Assembly: GCF_000412675.1 (NCBI RefSeq)
Contig: NC_021505.1
Span: 3,838,501-3,902,500, forward strand
Source: Pseudomonas putida NBRC 14164
Lineage (GTDB): Bacteria; Pseudomonadota; Gammaproteobacteria; Pseudomonadales; Pseudomonadaceae
Reading direction: 5' to 3'
DNA length: 64,000 nt
The translations under genes were made by a program, and so were the position numbers. The notes under the pieces are model-generated. The model searched no databases, was not told where the DNA came from, and saw only the letters and a program-made list of their open reading frames with translations. This document shows positions 49,101 to 58,956 of the stretch, piece after piece (position 1 is the stretch's first letter; every line of letters starts with the position of its first letter).

Positions 49101-50655
49101 CCTGCCCGTCCTGGCGCCGAATACCCAAGGCATCCCGGCTCGAGGCCGCAACGGGGGCCTGGCTTTGAAACGGGGTCAAGTCGTGTTGCCAGAGTTTCTC
49201 GGTGCCGTCCTCCAGCCGAGCCGGCACCATGGCATCGACCTGCGCAGAGCGTGCCCAAACCCGTCGAGCGACACCAACCCCGGCTACCGTGGTGGCCAGC
49301 ACGGCAAGGTCTGTCGCCACGTGGGTCAAATGGTCGAGCGCCTCCTGGCTATCGCCTTCCTGCCAGGCCTCGGCGCCATGGTAGACCTCACCCAGTAGTT
49401 CGCAGGCCGTCACGGCCAACAGCGCCAGGCCAAGCCCAGGCAGGAAGAAACTGGCCAGGTTGAGCAGCGCCCACCCTTCGGCTTCAAGGCGCAGGTCATG
49501 CTGGCGCTGAACCTCACGATCCAGTCTGGCCACAGGGACCGCGATCATCGCCGCATCTTCCTTGATCTGGTGGATACGTGCCTGTGCCAGGCTGATGAAC
49601 AATGGCTGCGGGTAAGCCTGCAAGTGCGGTTCGAGATCGCGAAAAGCCCAGCCCGGCAGGTCATCGAAGCGCTCCGCGACCTGGGCGAAAAAAGCCTGGC
49701 TATCGCGCCGCAGCACGAAGCGGCTGAAAAAACGCTGGTAAGTCTTGTCTCGCAAGCGACGGCCCAGTTCGCGGTTCAGTTTGTCGATGCTCTCGAACGC
49801 GCGCCAGGGCGAAAAAGGGTCTCCAGGCACGTAAAGCAACACCCGACGCGTCGTGTTGAACAGGACGCCCTGCTCGACCACTACGAACACTGTCACCTGT
49901 TCAATCCGGCAACCCAGCAATTTCAGTTGCCTGGCCTGCACAAGGTCGCCCGCCAGGCGCGGCAGCTCGCCCTTCTCGCACACAGCCACCATCACATTGA
50001 GTTCGCTGGCATCCAGCGTTCCCTCGTGCCTGGCTTTGTAGGCGTCCACAAGCATGGTGTAGCGCGTGGCATCTACAAGCTGTGATACCAGGCGCTCGGA
50101 ACTGCCAGTGGGCGAGAGGACGGCATCCAGATGACGTTGATAGCGCTCACCCAGGTCCAGCTCACGACACAGTCCGGCAAATTCGATGCTCGTAGGGGGT
50201 TTGACCGTGCCATGGCGTGGAAGCAGCAGGCGGTTACCCCGCGGCTGACCACCTTCCTGCGCCTGCGCGGCCGTGAAGTTGCGCAATGCCACTTCGAGCA
50301 GCGGCTTTTCTTCATACACCACGTCAGTCAGGTGCGCGCCTACCGGCTGACTGTTGATCACAGGCTCCCGGCGGCCCTCCAGAAACCTGAGCAAGTAGGG
50401 GTTGCGGCCAAGTCCGTAACGCTCGTCGAGGGCCTTCCCCAAGGCTGATGCGACGAAACTGTCGAGGCCCTCGATACCTCGCAGCACCGCCTTCACGTGC
50501 TCACAGCAGCGAAGGCTGTTTGCCAATGCCTTGCCGATCTCAGGCAGTTGCTCAGCCGGTGCATGACGCAACCAGGGCGGCAGGCGCCTGCCGATGATGC
50601 CGTCCTGGAAAGCATCGATGGCGGCCTGCGCATCTGACGGCACAGTGGTGTCCAT
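46162..50655 (-). CDS. Giant DUF6543/dermonecrotic-toxin-like protein with LRRs and NEL E3 ubiquitin ligase domain
   Basis: A 1497-residue protein. The long N-terminal region (about 1-1050) is of the DUF6543 kind; hydrophobic segments near 410-440 and 465-485 may insert into membrane. LRRs follow (about 1080-1200: LTRLPQPLLQITQLRHLSLT; LQSLDLSHNPLG). The C terminus is a NEL domain with Cys1296 in GCQDGATWC, i.e. the catalytic CxD motif of IpaH/SspH ligases. Such enzymes ubiquitinate host proteins. No secretion signal is visible. AAGAGG before ATG 50655 decides the start over ATG 50673. The next protein upstream is a diverged paralogue. Confidence 0.85.
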   Translation of the reverse strand: MDTTVPSDAQAAIDAFQDGIIGRRLPPWLRHAPAEQLPEIGKALANSLRCCEHVKAVLRGIEGLDSFVASALGKALDERYGLGRNPYLLRFLEGRREPVINSQPVGAHLTDVVYEEKPLLEVALRNFTAAQAQEGGQPRGNRLLLPRHGTVKPPTSIEFAGLCRELDLGERYQRHLDAVLSPTGSSERLVSQLVDATRYTMLVDAYKARHEGTLDASELNVMVAVCEKGELPRLAGDLVQARQLKLLGCRIEQVTVFVVVEQGVLFNTTRRVLLYVPGDPFSPWRAFESIDKLNRELGRRLRDKTYQRFFSRFVLRRDSQAFFAQVAERFDDLPGWAFRDLEPHLQAYPQPLFISLAQARIHQIKEDAAMIAVPVARLDREVQRQHDLRLEAEGWALLNLASFFLPGLGLALLAVTACELLGEVYHGAEAWQEGDSQEALDHLTHVATDLAVLATTVAGVGVARRVWARSAQVDAMVPARLEDGTEKLWQHDLTPFQSQAPVAASSRDALGIRRQDGQAWVEMDGHHYRVAEAGDDQWQLYPVDGHGPLLRHNGAGAWRLWSEQPARWTDKYRMFRRLGEPFNGLNDEQIDQVLLFHGLDGDDVRGLHVHAQAPSPGMIDSVERVRLDQRIRSMIGRLRNGEPVEDATVLDHARHLPGASGLTDQALAALAWTQRRTLLQHLFEALQPSDTPGSAALRRVFPGLSARTAQALVQAASSVDRMRLQSSARVALGLAEAARGSVLATRQARVFEALYLDTPQHADLARVTLGLLRYVPGGEQGVCWRLYEGCLGGPILAKTEQGQRAFDLVHLNGTFQLHGSQGTALGEAGELFEVIAPAYTEAQREAMGIGDPFAHNLRVIVAREAARHRDEISRLLGAVRPGAVRGPMRLADGRIGYPLGGGGVGGFASRGRALRATLRDLFPWLSDEQVETFADDARRSGHQIEQVLADLRNEFAVLRITLNTWVARGQGDVREDREALRQTLFNCWRRSVGVGELQINAQENLHVMFCNFRSSGLPNIPAQVSFRGVTSLSLLHLDLLEVPSSLLLAFPNLQTLDLGGNLLTRLPQPLLQITQLRHLSLTNNRIVLNTAQTATLASCTSLQSLDLSHNPLGRRFTLAGLAELRWLSLRDTQISQFPLGVFDNAQLVSVDLRDNRIRHIPEGFYQLPLWHRRRFRLNANPLGEAQTLRLQASLSSDDPALDEEQVLLRLQHAREVWGDSVAPEHRGLMLAAWDSLDSGQDAERFFRVLRQLLLSEDFRVNPRALGNRVMGVLQAMAITPELRQNLLSVANDEWGCQDGATWCLSNLELNLLVWQVEHAAKGGSERALLDLGRRLWRQDAVDMFATRWALQHGRTLEGSEVGLAFRVGLRERLDLPLQVGEMSFLAISGVLDADLAEAEAAVRDAETPEEIARSMVDREFWQAHLERSHPERFAAVDLPFRRQLETVLDDEALTEGAMIDQADAIRDAQRAARRGLMLDMTIHAMEVGPKGPAIDVR

Positions 50656-50753
50656 GGCTGGGGGCCTCTTCATGAAAAGAAGCCAGACTAAGTCGCCTGC
50701 CCCGCGCCAGGCGCTATATAACTAATGCCTGCGGCCAAACAACCGGCCACCCG

Positions 50754-53700
50754 CTAGCTGAGCACACGCTGCACCGTATTCCGGTCCAGCGCCTCCAGCG
50801 TCAACTGCAGCACCACCGCATGCTCGCGTTGCTGATTGCGGATCTGCAGCCGTGCGATTTCCTCGTCCCGGTTCCCCAGCGCCATCAGCCGCTCGAGCTC
50901 AGCGTGCATGGATGGGGGCACTTGCAAGCGAACCGCAAAGGTCTTGCGCAGGTAATCCTGCCAGAACCACTGGCGTGACAGGTAATCAGCAATGCCCTCC
51001 CGGGTCTGTCGCGCCAGAACCCTTTCACGGGCCAGGAGAAGGTCCTGTTTACCCAAGGCAGGGATACCTGCATAGAGCATTTCATCGGGTTGGCCAGGCA
51101 AATCCAGCGACGTGCGCAAGCCAATTCGATAGGCCAAGGCGAATTCGATCGATTCAGCCCCAGCCCCCACCCGCTGCGCATGTTCAGCGGCAACTTGCTC
51201 AAGCACCGCCAACCGCCACATCCGCGCACCGAGCTTCAGCAAGGCCCGTTCAGGCCGGGCAGATCCGCTGTGCCTGGTGCGCCATATCATCACTCGCAGT
51301 TCCAGGTCGGCGAAACGCGCGGTGGCGTTATCCTGGCAACCGGTCGCCGCAGCGTGCTCGAACAGCTCCTGCCTGAGGGCATCGTGCTCCGACATCGCCT
51401 GGAGCATGTCGAACACCCGGGCCCCCAGCGCGGATGCGGTCGATGAGAAACTGAAGGCGCCCTACTCTGTCAGCATCGACAGGGTATTGAAGAACTCTTC
51501 CGATTGTTCCTCGGCCTCCAGATGGGCCCACAGTGCAGCCATTTCATCCCGACGTTCGCCAGGCAACGCATCCAGAATGCGCAACCGGTAAGGCACGCGG
51601 CTGGCCTCAAGCAAATGCCAGGTTGATAACCCATCCTGAGCGTCCTGCAGCAGGTTGCCGGAAAGCTCGACCCTGCCCGAGCGCCACAGCTGCGATCGAT
51701 GAAAACCCTCTGGCAGTTCCGCAATACGGTTGTCGCTGAGATTCAGGGTATGCAGTTCTGGCGCGTCCATCAGCCCGTAGGGAAACTCGGGTATCTGTGT
51801 GTTGGCCAGGTGAAGAGCATTCAGCTCGGTCATGGCGAGGACAGAAAATGCCCTGCGCAACGGGTTGTCCGACAGGTTCAGGTACACCAGGGACCGGCAA
51901 TCTGCCAGGACCAATGCCTGGCCTTGGTCGAGCGCGATCTGGTTACCAGACAAGTCGAGCACCTCCAGCTTCTGGACAAGCCCCAGCGGCAATGGCAAAC
52001 GCCTGAGTCGGCAATTGGTGATTTCGAGGTTGCGCAAGTTGGGAAATGCCTGCAGAAACTCATCCGGAACATGCTCCACACGCATGGAGCGCAGGGCCAG
52101 GATGGAGACGTGGGGAAAGCCCACCGGCGCGGGCAGGGCTGGCAGGTGGCCCAAGCGGCTGATCGTCTGGGTCAGCATGAAGCGCCCGTCGTCCAGTGCC
52201 GCTTGCGCTTGCAGTTCGGGCACAAGACAGCGCCAGCAGTTGATCAGGCCCTTTCTGAATTCACGCCGTGCGACCATTTCCGAGGATAGCAAGGCGCTGC
52301 GTGCCCACTTGGTCAAGTATCTCTTCAGCACCCCATATTGCTGCTCCAGCCTATTTAACCTGGCCTGCGCGTCGCCTGAGGCCAACCAGCGCTCGATCTG
52401 CTCGTCGGTAAAGGCCGGGTACAGATCTCGCAACCGGGCCTGAAATGCCCTAGGCCTGTTTCGCCCTAGCGCCCCCCATAGCCTGCCGCCAGCCATGGGG
52501 TAACCAATCCGGCCATCCGCAAGCCGCTGCGGCGCAAGAAACGAGCCGCTGGGCTGTTCCAGCCTGAGCAGGTTCACCACGGCCTGGCGTCGGTCGAAAG
52601 CAACGTTGGTCAACGCCTGGCGCAGCGCAGGCACAAAAGGCTGACCCTGGCCGATGGCCGCTTGTGCTGCGTCGTCATAGGCGCCGGCCAAAACTTCGAA
52701 CAACTCGCCCGTCTCACCGACAACGCTGGGCGTTCGGGCGCGCAGGCGGAACAGTCCATGGCGATGAAGCAGGTCAAACGTCTGCCCCGATCCCTGGACC
52801 GTCAGTAACGGCTCGCTGGCATCTGCATCGAACAACCGCCAGCCCGGGCCGCCAGCGCCCGGCACATGCGCCAGCAGGTTCAATACCACCCGCGCCAGGT
52901 CGAGGTTTTGCGGCGTGTCGATGCATAGCGACTCATACACCCGCGCCATTCGAATTCGCGCTACCTGCAACCTTGCAGCCTCGCCCATCAGCAACGGCAC
53001 ACGCCCCGTTTCACGCAACAGCTGCACGTCATCCTCGCTGGCATCGCGCAGCACCTCATCCGCGGCCAAGCGGTGCAGGCTGGTGAAATCCTGCCGTAAC
53101 AGGCGGCCGGTTTCCGTGTCGGCGTTCTGCTCGTCGTACACCGTCTGCAGCAGTTCCCGTCGGCCAGCCCAAGCCACATCGGCCAACGCTGGCCCATGCT
53201 TTCCGGCCGCCTGTGGAAGGCGCATGACCCGCGCCATCAGCAACGGGTCTGCGGTAACCCCTCCCTCGCGCAACTGGTTGATCAACGTACCAATCCTGCC
53301 GGCGAGCCGCACGCGTGCGACGGTGTCGACCAGTGCTGCCTCCGCTGGTCGTCCATACACATGCCATGCCCGCACGTGCTGATCATCGAGGCCATGGATC
53401 GCCAGCGACCGGTCGACCTGCGCATCGTCAAGGTCGCTGAATGGCCCGCCCAGGCGACGGAACAACTGGCGTGTGTCGTCCCACTCGGCAGGCTGCTCGC
53501 ACCACAGCCGCCACGCACCGGCGCCATTGTGGCGCAGCGGCGGCGCATAGCCCTGATAGGGGAGCAGTTGCCACTGCTCATCGGCGTCGTGCCAGGTCAC
53601 CTCATACCAGTGCCCGTCCATGCTGATCCAGCGGCGCTCGCCCAGGCGGTGCGTACCCTGCATGTCCAGCACTGCCGTAGCTGGCGGGCTTTCGCCGCGA

Positions 53701-55175
53701 TAGGGGCTGAGGTCTGCGTTCCACAGTTTTTCTTCCCCGCTTTCCAGCTGCGCCGGCACCAGGCTGTCGACCACGCTCCAGGCGCGTCGGGCGGTGGCGA
53801 CGACGGCAACGGTTGCCCCCACAGCCAGCAGCCCTTTGCCAACATTCAGCAGGTGCGCAAGTGCCGCATTGCGTTCGTTGTCCTGCCAGTCCCCTATCGC
53901 CTGGAAGGTCTGCTGTAGCAGTTCCCAGGCCATCACCCCCAACAGCACCGCGCCGATGGCCGGAACGAAAAGCCCTGCAACACCCAACAGCGTCCAGCCT
54001 TCAGCACGCAAACGGCGGGCGTGTTCGGCCTGGACCTCGCGATCAAGCAAGGCTACGGGCGGGGCGATGACGGCAGCATCGTCCTTGATCCACGCGACCC
54101 AGTCGTTCGCAAGGTGTTCGAACAGGGGCAGGCGATAAGCGAAGGTCTGCTCATCGAGGTCTCTGGTCGCCCAGCCGGCCACGTCATCCAGCCGCTCACT
54201 GACGGCCGAAAAAAATCGCTGGCTGTCGCGTCGGCGCACGAAGCGGTTGAAGAAACGCCGGTAGTCATCTTCGCGCAGGCGTTTGCCAAGCACCCGGCGG
54301 GCGTACTCATCCAGGTCGCTGCGCACGCTCCAGGGGCCATGCGGGTCACCCGGCACATAGACCAGCACGCGCTTGCTGGTGTCGAACAACACGCCATCGT
54401 CGATCACGTCCAGCACGACGATCTGCTGCAGGCGGCAACCGAACAACGCCAACTGCCGCACGCGAACGGGTGCACCTTCAAGTTTGTTGAGGGTGTCCTC
54501 AAGGCAGAGCGCGACCACCCACTGCAGTTCGGCTGTGCTCAATACGCCTTGCGCCCTGGCTTGCAAGGCATCCACCAGCATGCTGTAGCGTTGCCGTCGT
54601 GTCAGCAATCCCTTGACCTCGGGCTGCAGTACGTCATCCAGGTGCGCCTGGTATTTCTGCCCGAGGTCCAGCGTGCGACACAGCCTGGCGAAGGCCGTTG
54701 CAGACAGTTCAGCACGCTTTTCGCCATGCGCATCGACCAGGCAATTACCAGGCGGCTGGTCGCGCTGCTGTTGCGCGGTGAAATTGCCCAAGGCGGCCTC
54801 GAGCAGAGGGATGTCGTAGTAGTCGTTGGCGACAACCGGAAGCCGACTGGTTACATAATTGATCGTCGGCGAAGTGAAGGTGTACCACTGGCGAAAGTAC
54901 AAGCGATCTACATCAAGGCTGCCGTGGGTACCCAGCGCTTGCTGCAGCAAGGGCTGGGTGAATGCACTCAGGTTGCGTAGCCGCGCCAGCGCTGAGGACA
55001 AGCCTGCGCGACAGGCCAGCAGTTCAGGCAACGCCTCGCTCAACAGGGTGAATTCGGCCATGCTCAGCCGCTTCATCCAGGCCGGCAGCCGCCGTGCAAT
55101 GTAGTGGTCCTGGCATGCTTGTGCCATGGCAAGGGTATCGACCGCAGCCGATGGTTGACTGCTCGTGTTCTGCAT
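50754..55175 (-). pseudogene. Paralogous DUF6543-LRR-NEL ligase gene interrupted by an in-frame TAG
   Basis: GGAGG six bases before ATG 55175 starts a 1237-residue N-terminal part aligned throughout with the neighbouring 1497-residue protein (shared VLVYVPGDPHGPW, LRHNGAGAWRLW, LADGRIGYP, LRR block). It stops at TAG 51464-51462. The same frame continues without a gap: 15 codons, then a GTG and 220 residues that hold the NEL domain with its catalytic Cys (TGCQDNATA; codon 51338-51336). Ignoring the stop gives a 1473-residue protein like its sister. So this is a nonsense mutation separating ligase from toxin-like and LRR parts, not a frameshift. Readthrough or separate expression is possible but unsupported. 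Confidence 0.85.
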
Positions 55176-55253
55176 CTCTGCCTCCGCGGTAGCATGGAGG
55201 CCCGAGTCTGAAGACTGCAGCGTGATGCTGACGCCTAGCTATCTACCACCCAT

Positions 55254-57614
55254 TCAGAACAGCAGTAACTGATGGTCGGTAAGGCGAACGAAATCATCGC
55301 CGACAAAAGGCAGGATGGCGTCGGCCACCGGCAATAGCTGACGGCTGATGTAGTGATCGTAGTCGATCGGTGCCTGCAGGTTTTCCAGCGGCTCAGGGCC
55401 GGCGGTGGTGATCACGTAACTGATCCAGCCCCCACGCTGGTACTGCAGAGGGCGTCCCAGACGTTTGTTGTACTCGTCGGCAAGGCGTGCGGCACGCACA
55501 TGCGGCGGCACGTTGCGCTGGTAGTCGGCCAGCGGGCGACGCAGGCGCTTGCGATAAACCAGCAGTTCGTCCTGCTCGCCGGCCAACGTTCGCCGCACGT
55601 ACTCGCGGACATAATCTCGGTAGGGCTCGCTGCGGAACACACGGCCGTAGAGTTCCTGCTGGAACTGCCGGGCCAGCGGTGACCAGTCGGTGCGCACCGA
55701 TTCCAGGCCCTTGTAAACCATTTCTTGCGAACCGTCGGCCCGCTGCACCAGGCCGGCATAGCGCTTTTTACTGCCTTCATCGGTACCGCGGATGGTGGGC
55801 ATGAGGAAGCGTCGGTAATGCACCTCGAACTGCAGTTCGAGGGCGCTCTGCAGGTTCATGGTCTCGTGCAGATGGGCTTGCCACCATTGGTTGACCTTTG
55901 CCACCAGCTCGCGGCCGATGCGCGCCGCGTCCTCCTCGGCGTGGGCCCCCTTGAGCCAGACAAAGGTAGAGTCGGTATCACCGTAGATCACATCGTAGCC
56001 ACACGCCTCGATCAGGGACCTGGTCTGGCGCATGATCTGGTGACCGCGCATGGTGATCGACGACGCCAGGCGCGGGTCGAAGAAACGGCAACCGCTGGAA
56101 CCCAGCACGCCATAGAAGGCATTCATGATGATTTTCAAGGCCTGCGACAGCGGCGCATTGCCCTCGCGCTTGGCCGCTTCCCTACCCTGCCACACCCGTT
56201 CGACGATGGCTGGCAGCCAGTGCTGTGTGCGTGAAAAACGCCCACCGCGAAAACCCTCGACCGAATGTGCGTCGTCAGGCAGACGCAGGCCTTCAATCAG
56301 CCCGACCGGGTCGATGAGAAAGGTACGGATGATCGACGGGTACAGGCTCTTGTAGTCCAGCACCAGCACCGAATCGTAAAGCCCCGGCCGCGAATCCATG
56401 ACAAAACCGCCGGGGCTGGCTTCGTCAGGGCGGCTGCCAAGGCTGGGCGCGACAAACCCAAGACGGTGCATCTGTGGAATGTACAAGTGACAGAACGCAG
56501 CTACCGACCCACCGCTGCGGTCCACGGCCAGCCCCGTCACCGACGCACGCTCGAGCAGGAAGTCGAGCAGCCGGGTATGGGCTAAAATGCGCGTGACCAG
56601 TTCGCAGTCCTTCAGGTTGTAGTGCGCCAGGGCCGGTTTGTCTTCGACGAAGCGGCGGTTGATCTCGTCCATGCGTTGGTACGGCGTGTCGATGGCCTTG
56701 CCTTCGCCCAGCAGGGTCTGGGCGACGTTCTCCAGGCTGAACGAGGGAAAACTCCAGGTAGCCGAACGCAACGCCTCGATGCCATCGATCAGCAAACGCC
56801 CCGGCGCATCGGCAAAAACGTGGCCCCCACCGGCATGGCTGCGCAGGGTCATGGCCGCACCGTTGCGCCCCAGCGTCAGTGGCACCTGCAACGACTTGGC
56901 ATGCTCATGCAGCAAGCGCAGGTCGAACTGCACCAGGTTCCAGCCAATGATCGCGTCCGGGTCATGCCTGGCCATCCACTGGTTGAGCCGGGTAATCAAA
57001 GCGGCGCGATCGGCGCAATACTCCAGGTCGAAGTCAAGCTCGGCGGCATCGCCGTTGGCCGGGCCGAGCATGTACACCTGGCGCTGGCCACAGCCCTCCA
57101 GCGCGATACTGTACAGCTCTCCACGCTCGCTGGTCTCGATGTCCAGCGACACCAGGCGCAGCGGCGGGCGATAACCGGGCGAGGGTTTGAGCTGGGCATC
57201 GCAGAGGACGCCCTGGGCATCGGGTTGGCCGGTGAACTGCACCGGAGCAGTGATGAACCGCTCCATCAGGTAGCGTTCGGGTGGGCGGATATCCGCTTCG
57301 AACACCTCGACACCCGCCGTACGCAGGCGTTGCTCCAACTGCATCAGTTGCCGGTGCTGCCGGCAGTACAACCCCAGCACAGGGCGCTGGTCGAAGTCTT
57401 TCAGGGCCAGTGGCCGCAGCTCGACGCCGGGCTCGTTGGCCAGCAACACCCGCGCATGCGCCTCATGCGTCTGCGCAATGAACGCCACCGAGACCTGTGG
57501 CGCCAGGCGTAGCTGCCGTGGCCCCTGATCGGTTGCCAGCCAGAACTCCACGCAGGTGCCTTCGGGCGTGTCATGCCAATGACGGGTCAGCACAAAACCC
57601 TGCTGCAACTCCAC
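55254..57614 (-). CDS. polB: DNA polymerase II (family B)
   Basis: A 786-residue polymerase used in lesion bypass and restart after damage. Proofreading motifs are Exo I SLDIETSERG and Exo II IIGWNLVQFDL. Polymerase motifs are LDYKSLYPSIIRTF (A), KIIMNAFYGVLGS (B) and YGDTDSTFVW (C). I chose GTG 57614, with AGAGGT upstream; this gives exactly the length expected in Pseudomonas, while the open frame goes on 20 residues further. It is convergent with nothing and follows an MFS gene on the same strand; SOS control is likely but no clear LexA box was found. Confidence 0.95.
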   Translation of the reverse strand: MELQQGFVLTRHWHDTPEGTCVEFWLATDQGPRQLRLAPQVSVAFIAQTHEAHARVLLANEPGVELRPLALKDFDQRPVLGLYCRQHRQLMQLEQRLRTAGVEVFEADIRPPERYLMERFITAPVQFTGQPDAQGVLCDAQLKPSPGYRPPLRLVSLDIETSERGELYSIALEGCGQRQVYMLGPANGDAAELDFDLEYCADRAALITRLNQWMARHDPDAIIGWNLVQFDLRLLHEHAKSLQVPLTLGRNGAAMTLRSHAGGGHVFADAPGRLLIDGIEALRSATWSFPSFSLENVAQTLLGEGKAIDTPYQRMDEINRRFVEDKPALAHYNLKDCELVTRILAHTRLLDFLLERASVTGLAVDRSGGSVAAFCHLYIPQMHRLGFVAPSLGSRPDEASPGGFVMDSRPGLYDSVLVLDYKSLYPSIIRTFLIDPVGLIEGLRLPDDAHSVEGFRGGRFSRTQHWLPAIVERVWQGREAAKREGNAPLSQALKIIMNAFYGVLGSSGCRFFDPRLASSITMRGHQIMRQTRSLIEACGYDVIYGDTDSTFVWLKGAHAEEDAARIGRELVAKVNQWWQAHLHETMNLQSALELQFEVHYRRFLMPTIRGTDEGSKKRYAGLVQRADGSQEMVYKGLESVRTDWSPLARQFQQELYGRVFRSEPYRDYVREYVRRTLAGEQDELLVYRKRLRRPLADYQRNVPPHVRAARLADEYNKRLGRPLQYQRGGWISYVITTAGPEPLENLQAPIDYDHYISRQLLPVADAILPFVGDDFVRLTDHQLLLF

Positions 57615-57648
57615 TGCGTCGACCTCTGCTGAAAATCGCAATTCTACG

Positions 57649-58839
57649 CTAGCGGGCCCCCGCCACGAAGCCACTTCTGCGCGCCGCCCAGGTCAGCAAC
57701 AAGGCCACCGCGATCAATGCCAACACCACCCCGCCAAAGGCCTCGGTCCCGCTCCCGACGAGCAACGCGCCACCCACGATCCCGCCCAAGGCGATAGCGC
57801 TGTTCCACACTGTCACCAGCATCGATTGCGCCACATCCCCGCCCTCGCCCGCCGCATCGGCACAGGCGGTCTGCAGCAGGGTCGGTGCGCCACCGTAGGT
57901 CAAGCCCCACAGGGCGATGCTCAGGTACATCAACCAAGACGACGCCTGCCCCAATGCCAGCGTGGCCAAGGCAAAACCGGCCAAACTCAGCAACACCAGC
58001 TTGCGCAGGTGTCGGTCGACCAGCATCCCCACCAGGCCGATCCCGGCCAGCGCCGAAAGGCCGAACACCATCAGCACCGCGCCAATTTCCCCAGCCATGC
58101 CCGCCGCCGCCAGCAGCGGCACAAGGTAGGTGTAGAGGATGTTGTGGCCAAGGATCCAGGTCAGGATCACCAGCAGCACGATCAACACCCCCGGCGTGCG
58201 CAACACCTGCATGGCCGCCGGGCGCTTGCCAGCGGCATGCCCCGGGTACTCCGGCACCGAGCGCAGCACCCACACCACCAGTAGCAACGCCACCAGGGTG
58301 ACCAGCACAAACGTTGCACGCCAGCCCAGCCCAGCGCCCAGCCAGGTGGCAATGGGCAGCCCGAGCGACAGCGCAATCGGCTGCCCGAGCATCGCCAACG
58401 CCATGGCCCGGCCCTGCAACGGTGCCGGCACCATGCGCCGGGCATGGCCCGCGATCAGGCCCCATGCCAGGCCGGCGGCAGCCCCCGTGAAAAAGCGCAG
58501 CACCAGGGTCAGGCTGTTGGAGCCCGACAAGGCGGTCAGCCCGTTGAACAGCACGAAGCCGAGGATCGCCAGCAACAGCGCCCGGCGCCGATACCAGCCT
58601 TGGGTCAACGTCACCAACGGGATGGCGGTCAGTAACGAGCCCAAGGCATACGCCGTGACCCATTGCCCGGCCATGGCCTGGCTGATGTGCATGCCGTCGG
58701 CGATCTGGTCGAGCAAGCCCGCCGGCAGGGTTTCGCTGAGGATGGCGATAAAGCCGGTCATGGCCAGTGCCAGCAGCCCGCTGAGGGGCAGGCGTTCGCT
58801 ACTGGCGTCCAGCAACGGTGGGGAGGATGTCCGGGACAT
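57649..58839 (-). CDS. MFS exporter of the DHA1 (AraJ/YdhP/SotB-like) group
   Basis: A 396-residue, 12-helix transporter. Helix 1 has GFIAILSETLPAGLLDQIAD, where the acidic S-E-T-L-P motif is typical of DHA1 exporters. Loop 2-3 reads LTQGWYRRRALL and helix 4-5 LAWGLIAGHARRMVP. Its substrate is unknown (arabinose, purines, chloramphenicol-like drugs are known in the group). The ATG at 58839 faces a divergent LysR gene whose start is 117 bp away. Confidence 0.88.
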   Translation of the reverse strand: MSRTSSPPLLDASSERLPLSGLLALAMTGFIAILSETLPAGLLDQIADGMHISQAMAGQWVTAYALGSLLTAIPLVTLTQGWYRRRALLLAILGFVLFNGLTALSGSNSLTLVLRFFTGAAAGLAWGLIAGHARRMVPAPLQGRAMALAMLGQPIALSLGLPIATWLGAGLGWRATFVLVTLVALLLVVWVLRSVPEYPGHAAGKRPAAMQVLRTPGVLIVLLVILTWILGHNILYTYLVPLLAAAGMAGEIGAVLMVFGLSALAGIGLVGMLVDRHLRKLVLLSLAGFALATLALGQASSWLMYLSIALWGLTYGGAPTLLQTACADAAGEGGDVAQSMLVTVWNSAIALGGIVGGALLVGSGTEAFGGVVLALIAVALLLTWAARRSGFVAGAR

Positions 58840-58925
58840 TGCAATTGCCTTGAGTGGGAAAACAAGGCGGACAGTCTGCAAGCAAGGCCACTGCGGAAAA
58901 AGACGGTTACAATGCCGCTCACCCA

Positions 58926-58939
58926 GGACATTTATGTCC
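58926..58939. promoter_or_regulatory. Palindrome GGACAT-TT-ATGTCC in the MFS/LysR divergent region
   Basis: A perfect inverted repeat with 6-bp arms, 18-31 bp before the LysR start. It could be the operator through which the LysR protein controls itself and the exporter. Confidence 0.4.
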
Positions 58940-58956
58940 GCAATCAGGAATGCAAC

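Noticed and set aside
51328..51531. Frameshift between the two parts of the second NEL paralogue.
   Set aside because: The two parts are in the same frame; codon counting from 51464 to 51416 gives exactly 15 codons, so a nonsense codon is the explanation.
46162..55175. Mobile island carrying the two giant ligase genes.
   Set aside because: No integrase, IS, tRNA or direct-repeat boundary was found, and base composition looks like that of the neighbours, although codon use was judged only by eye.
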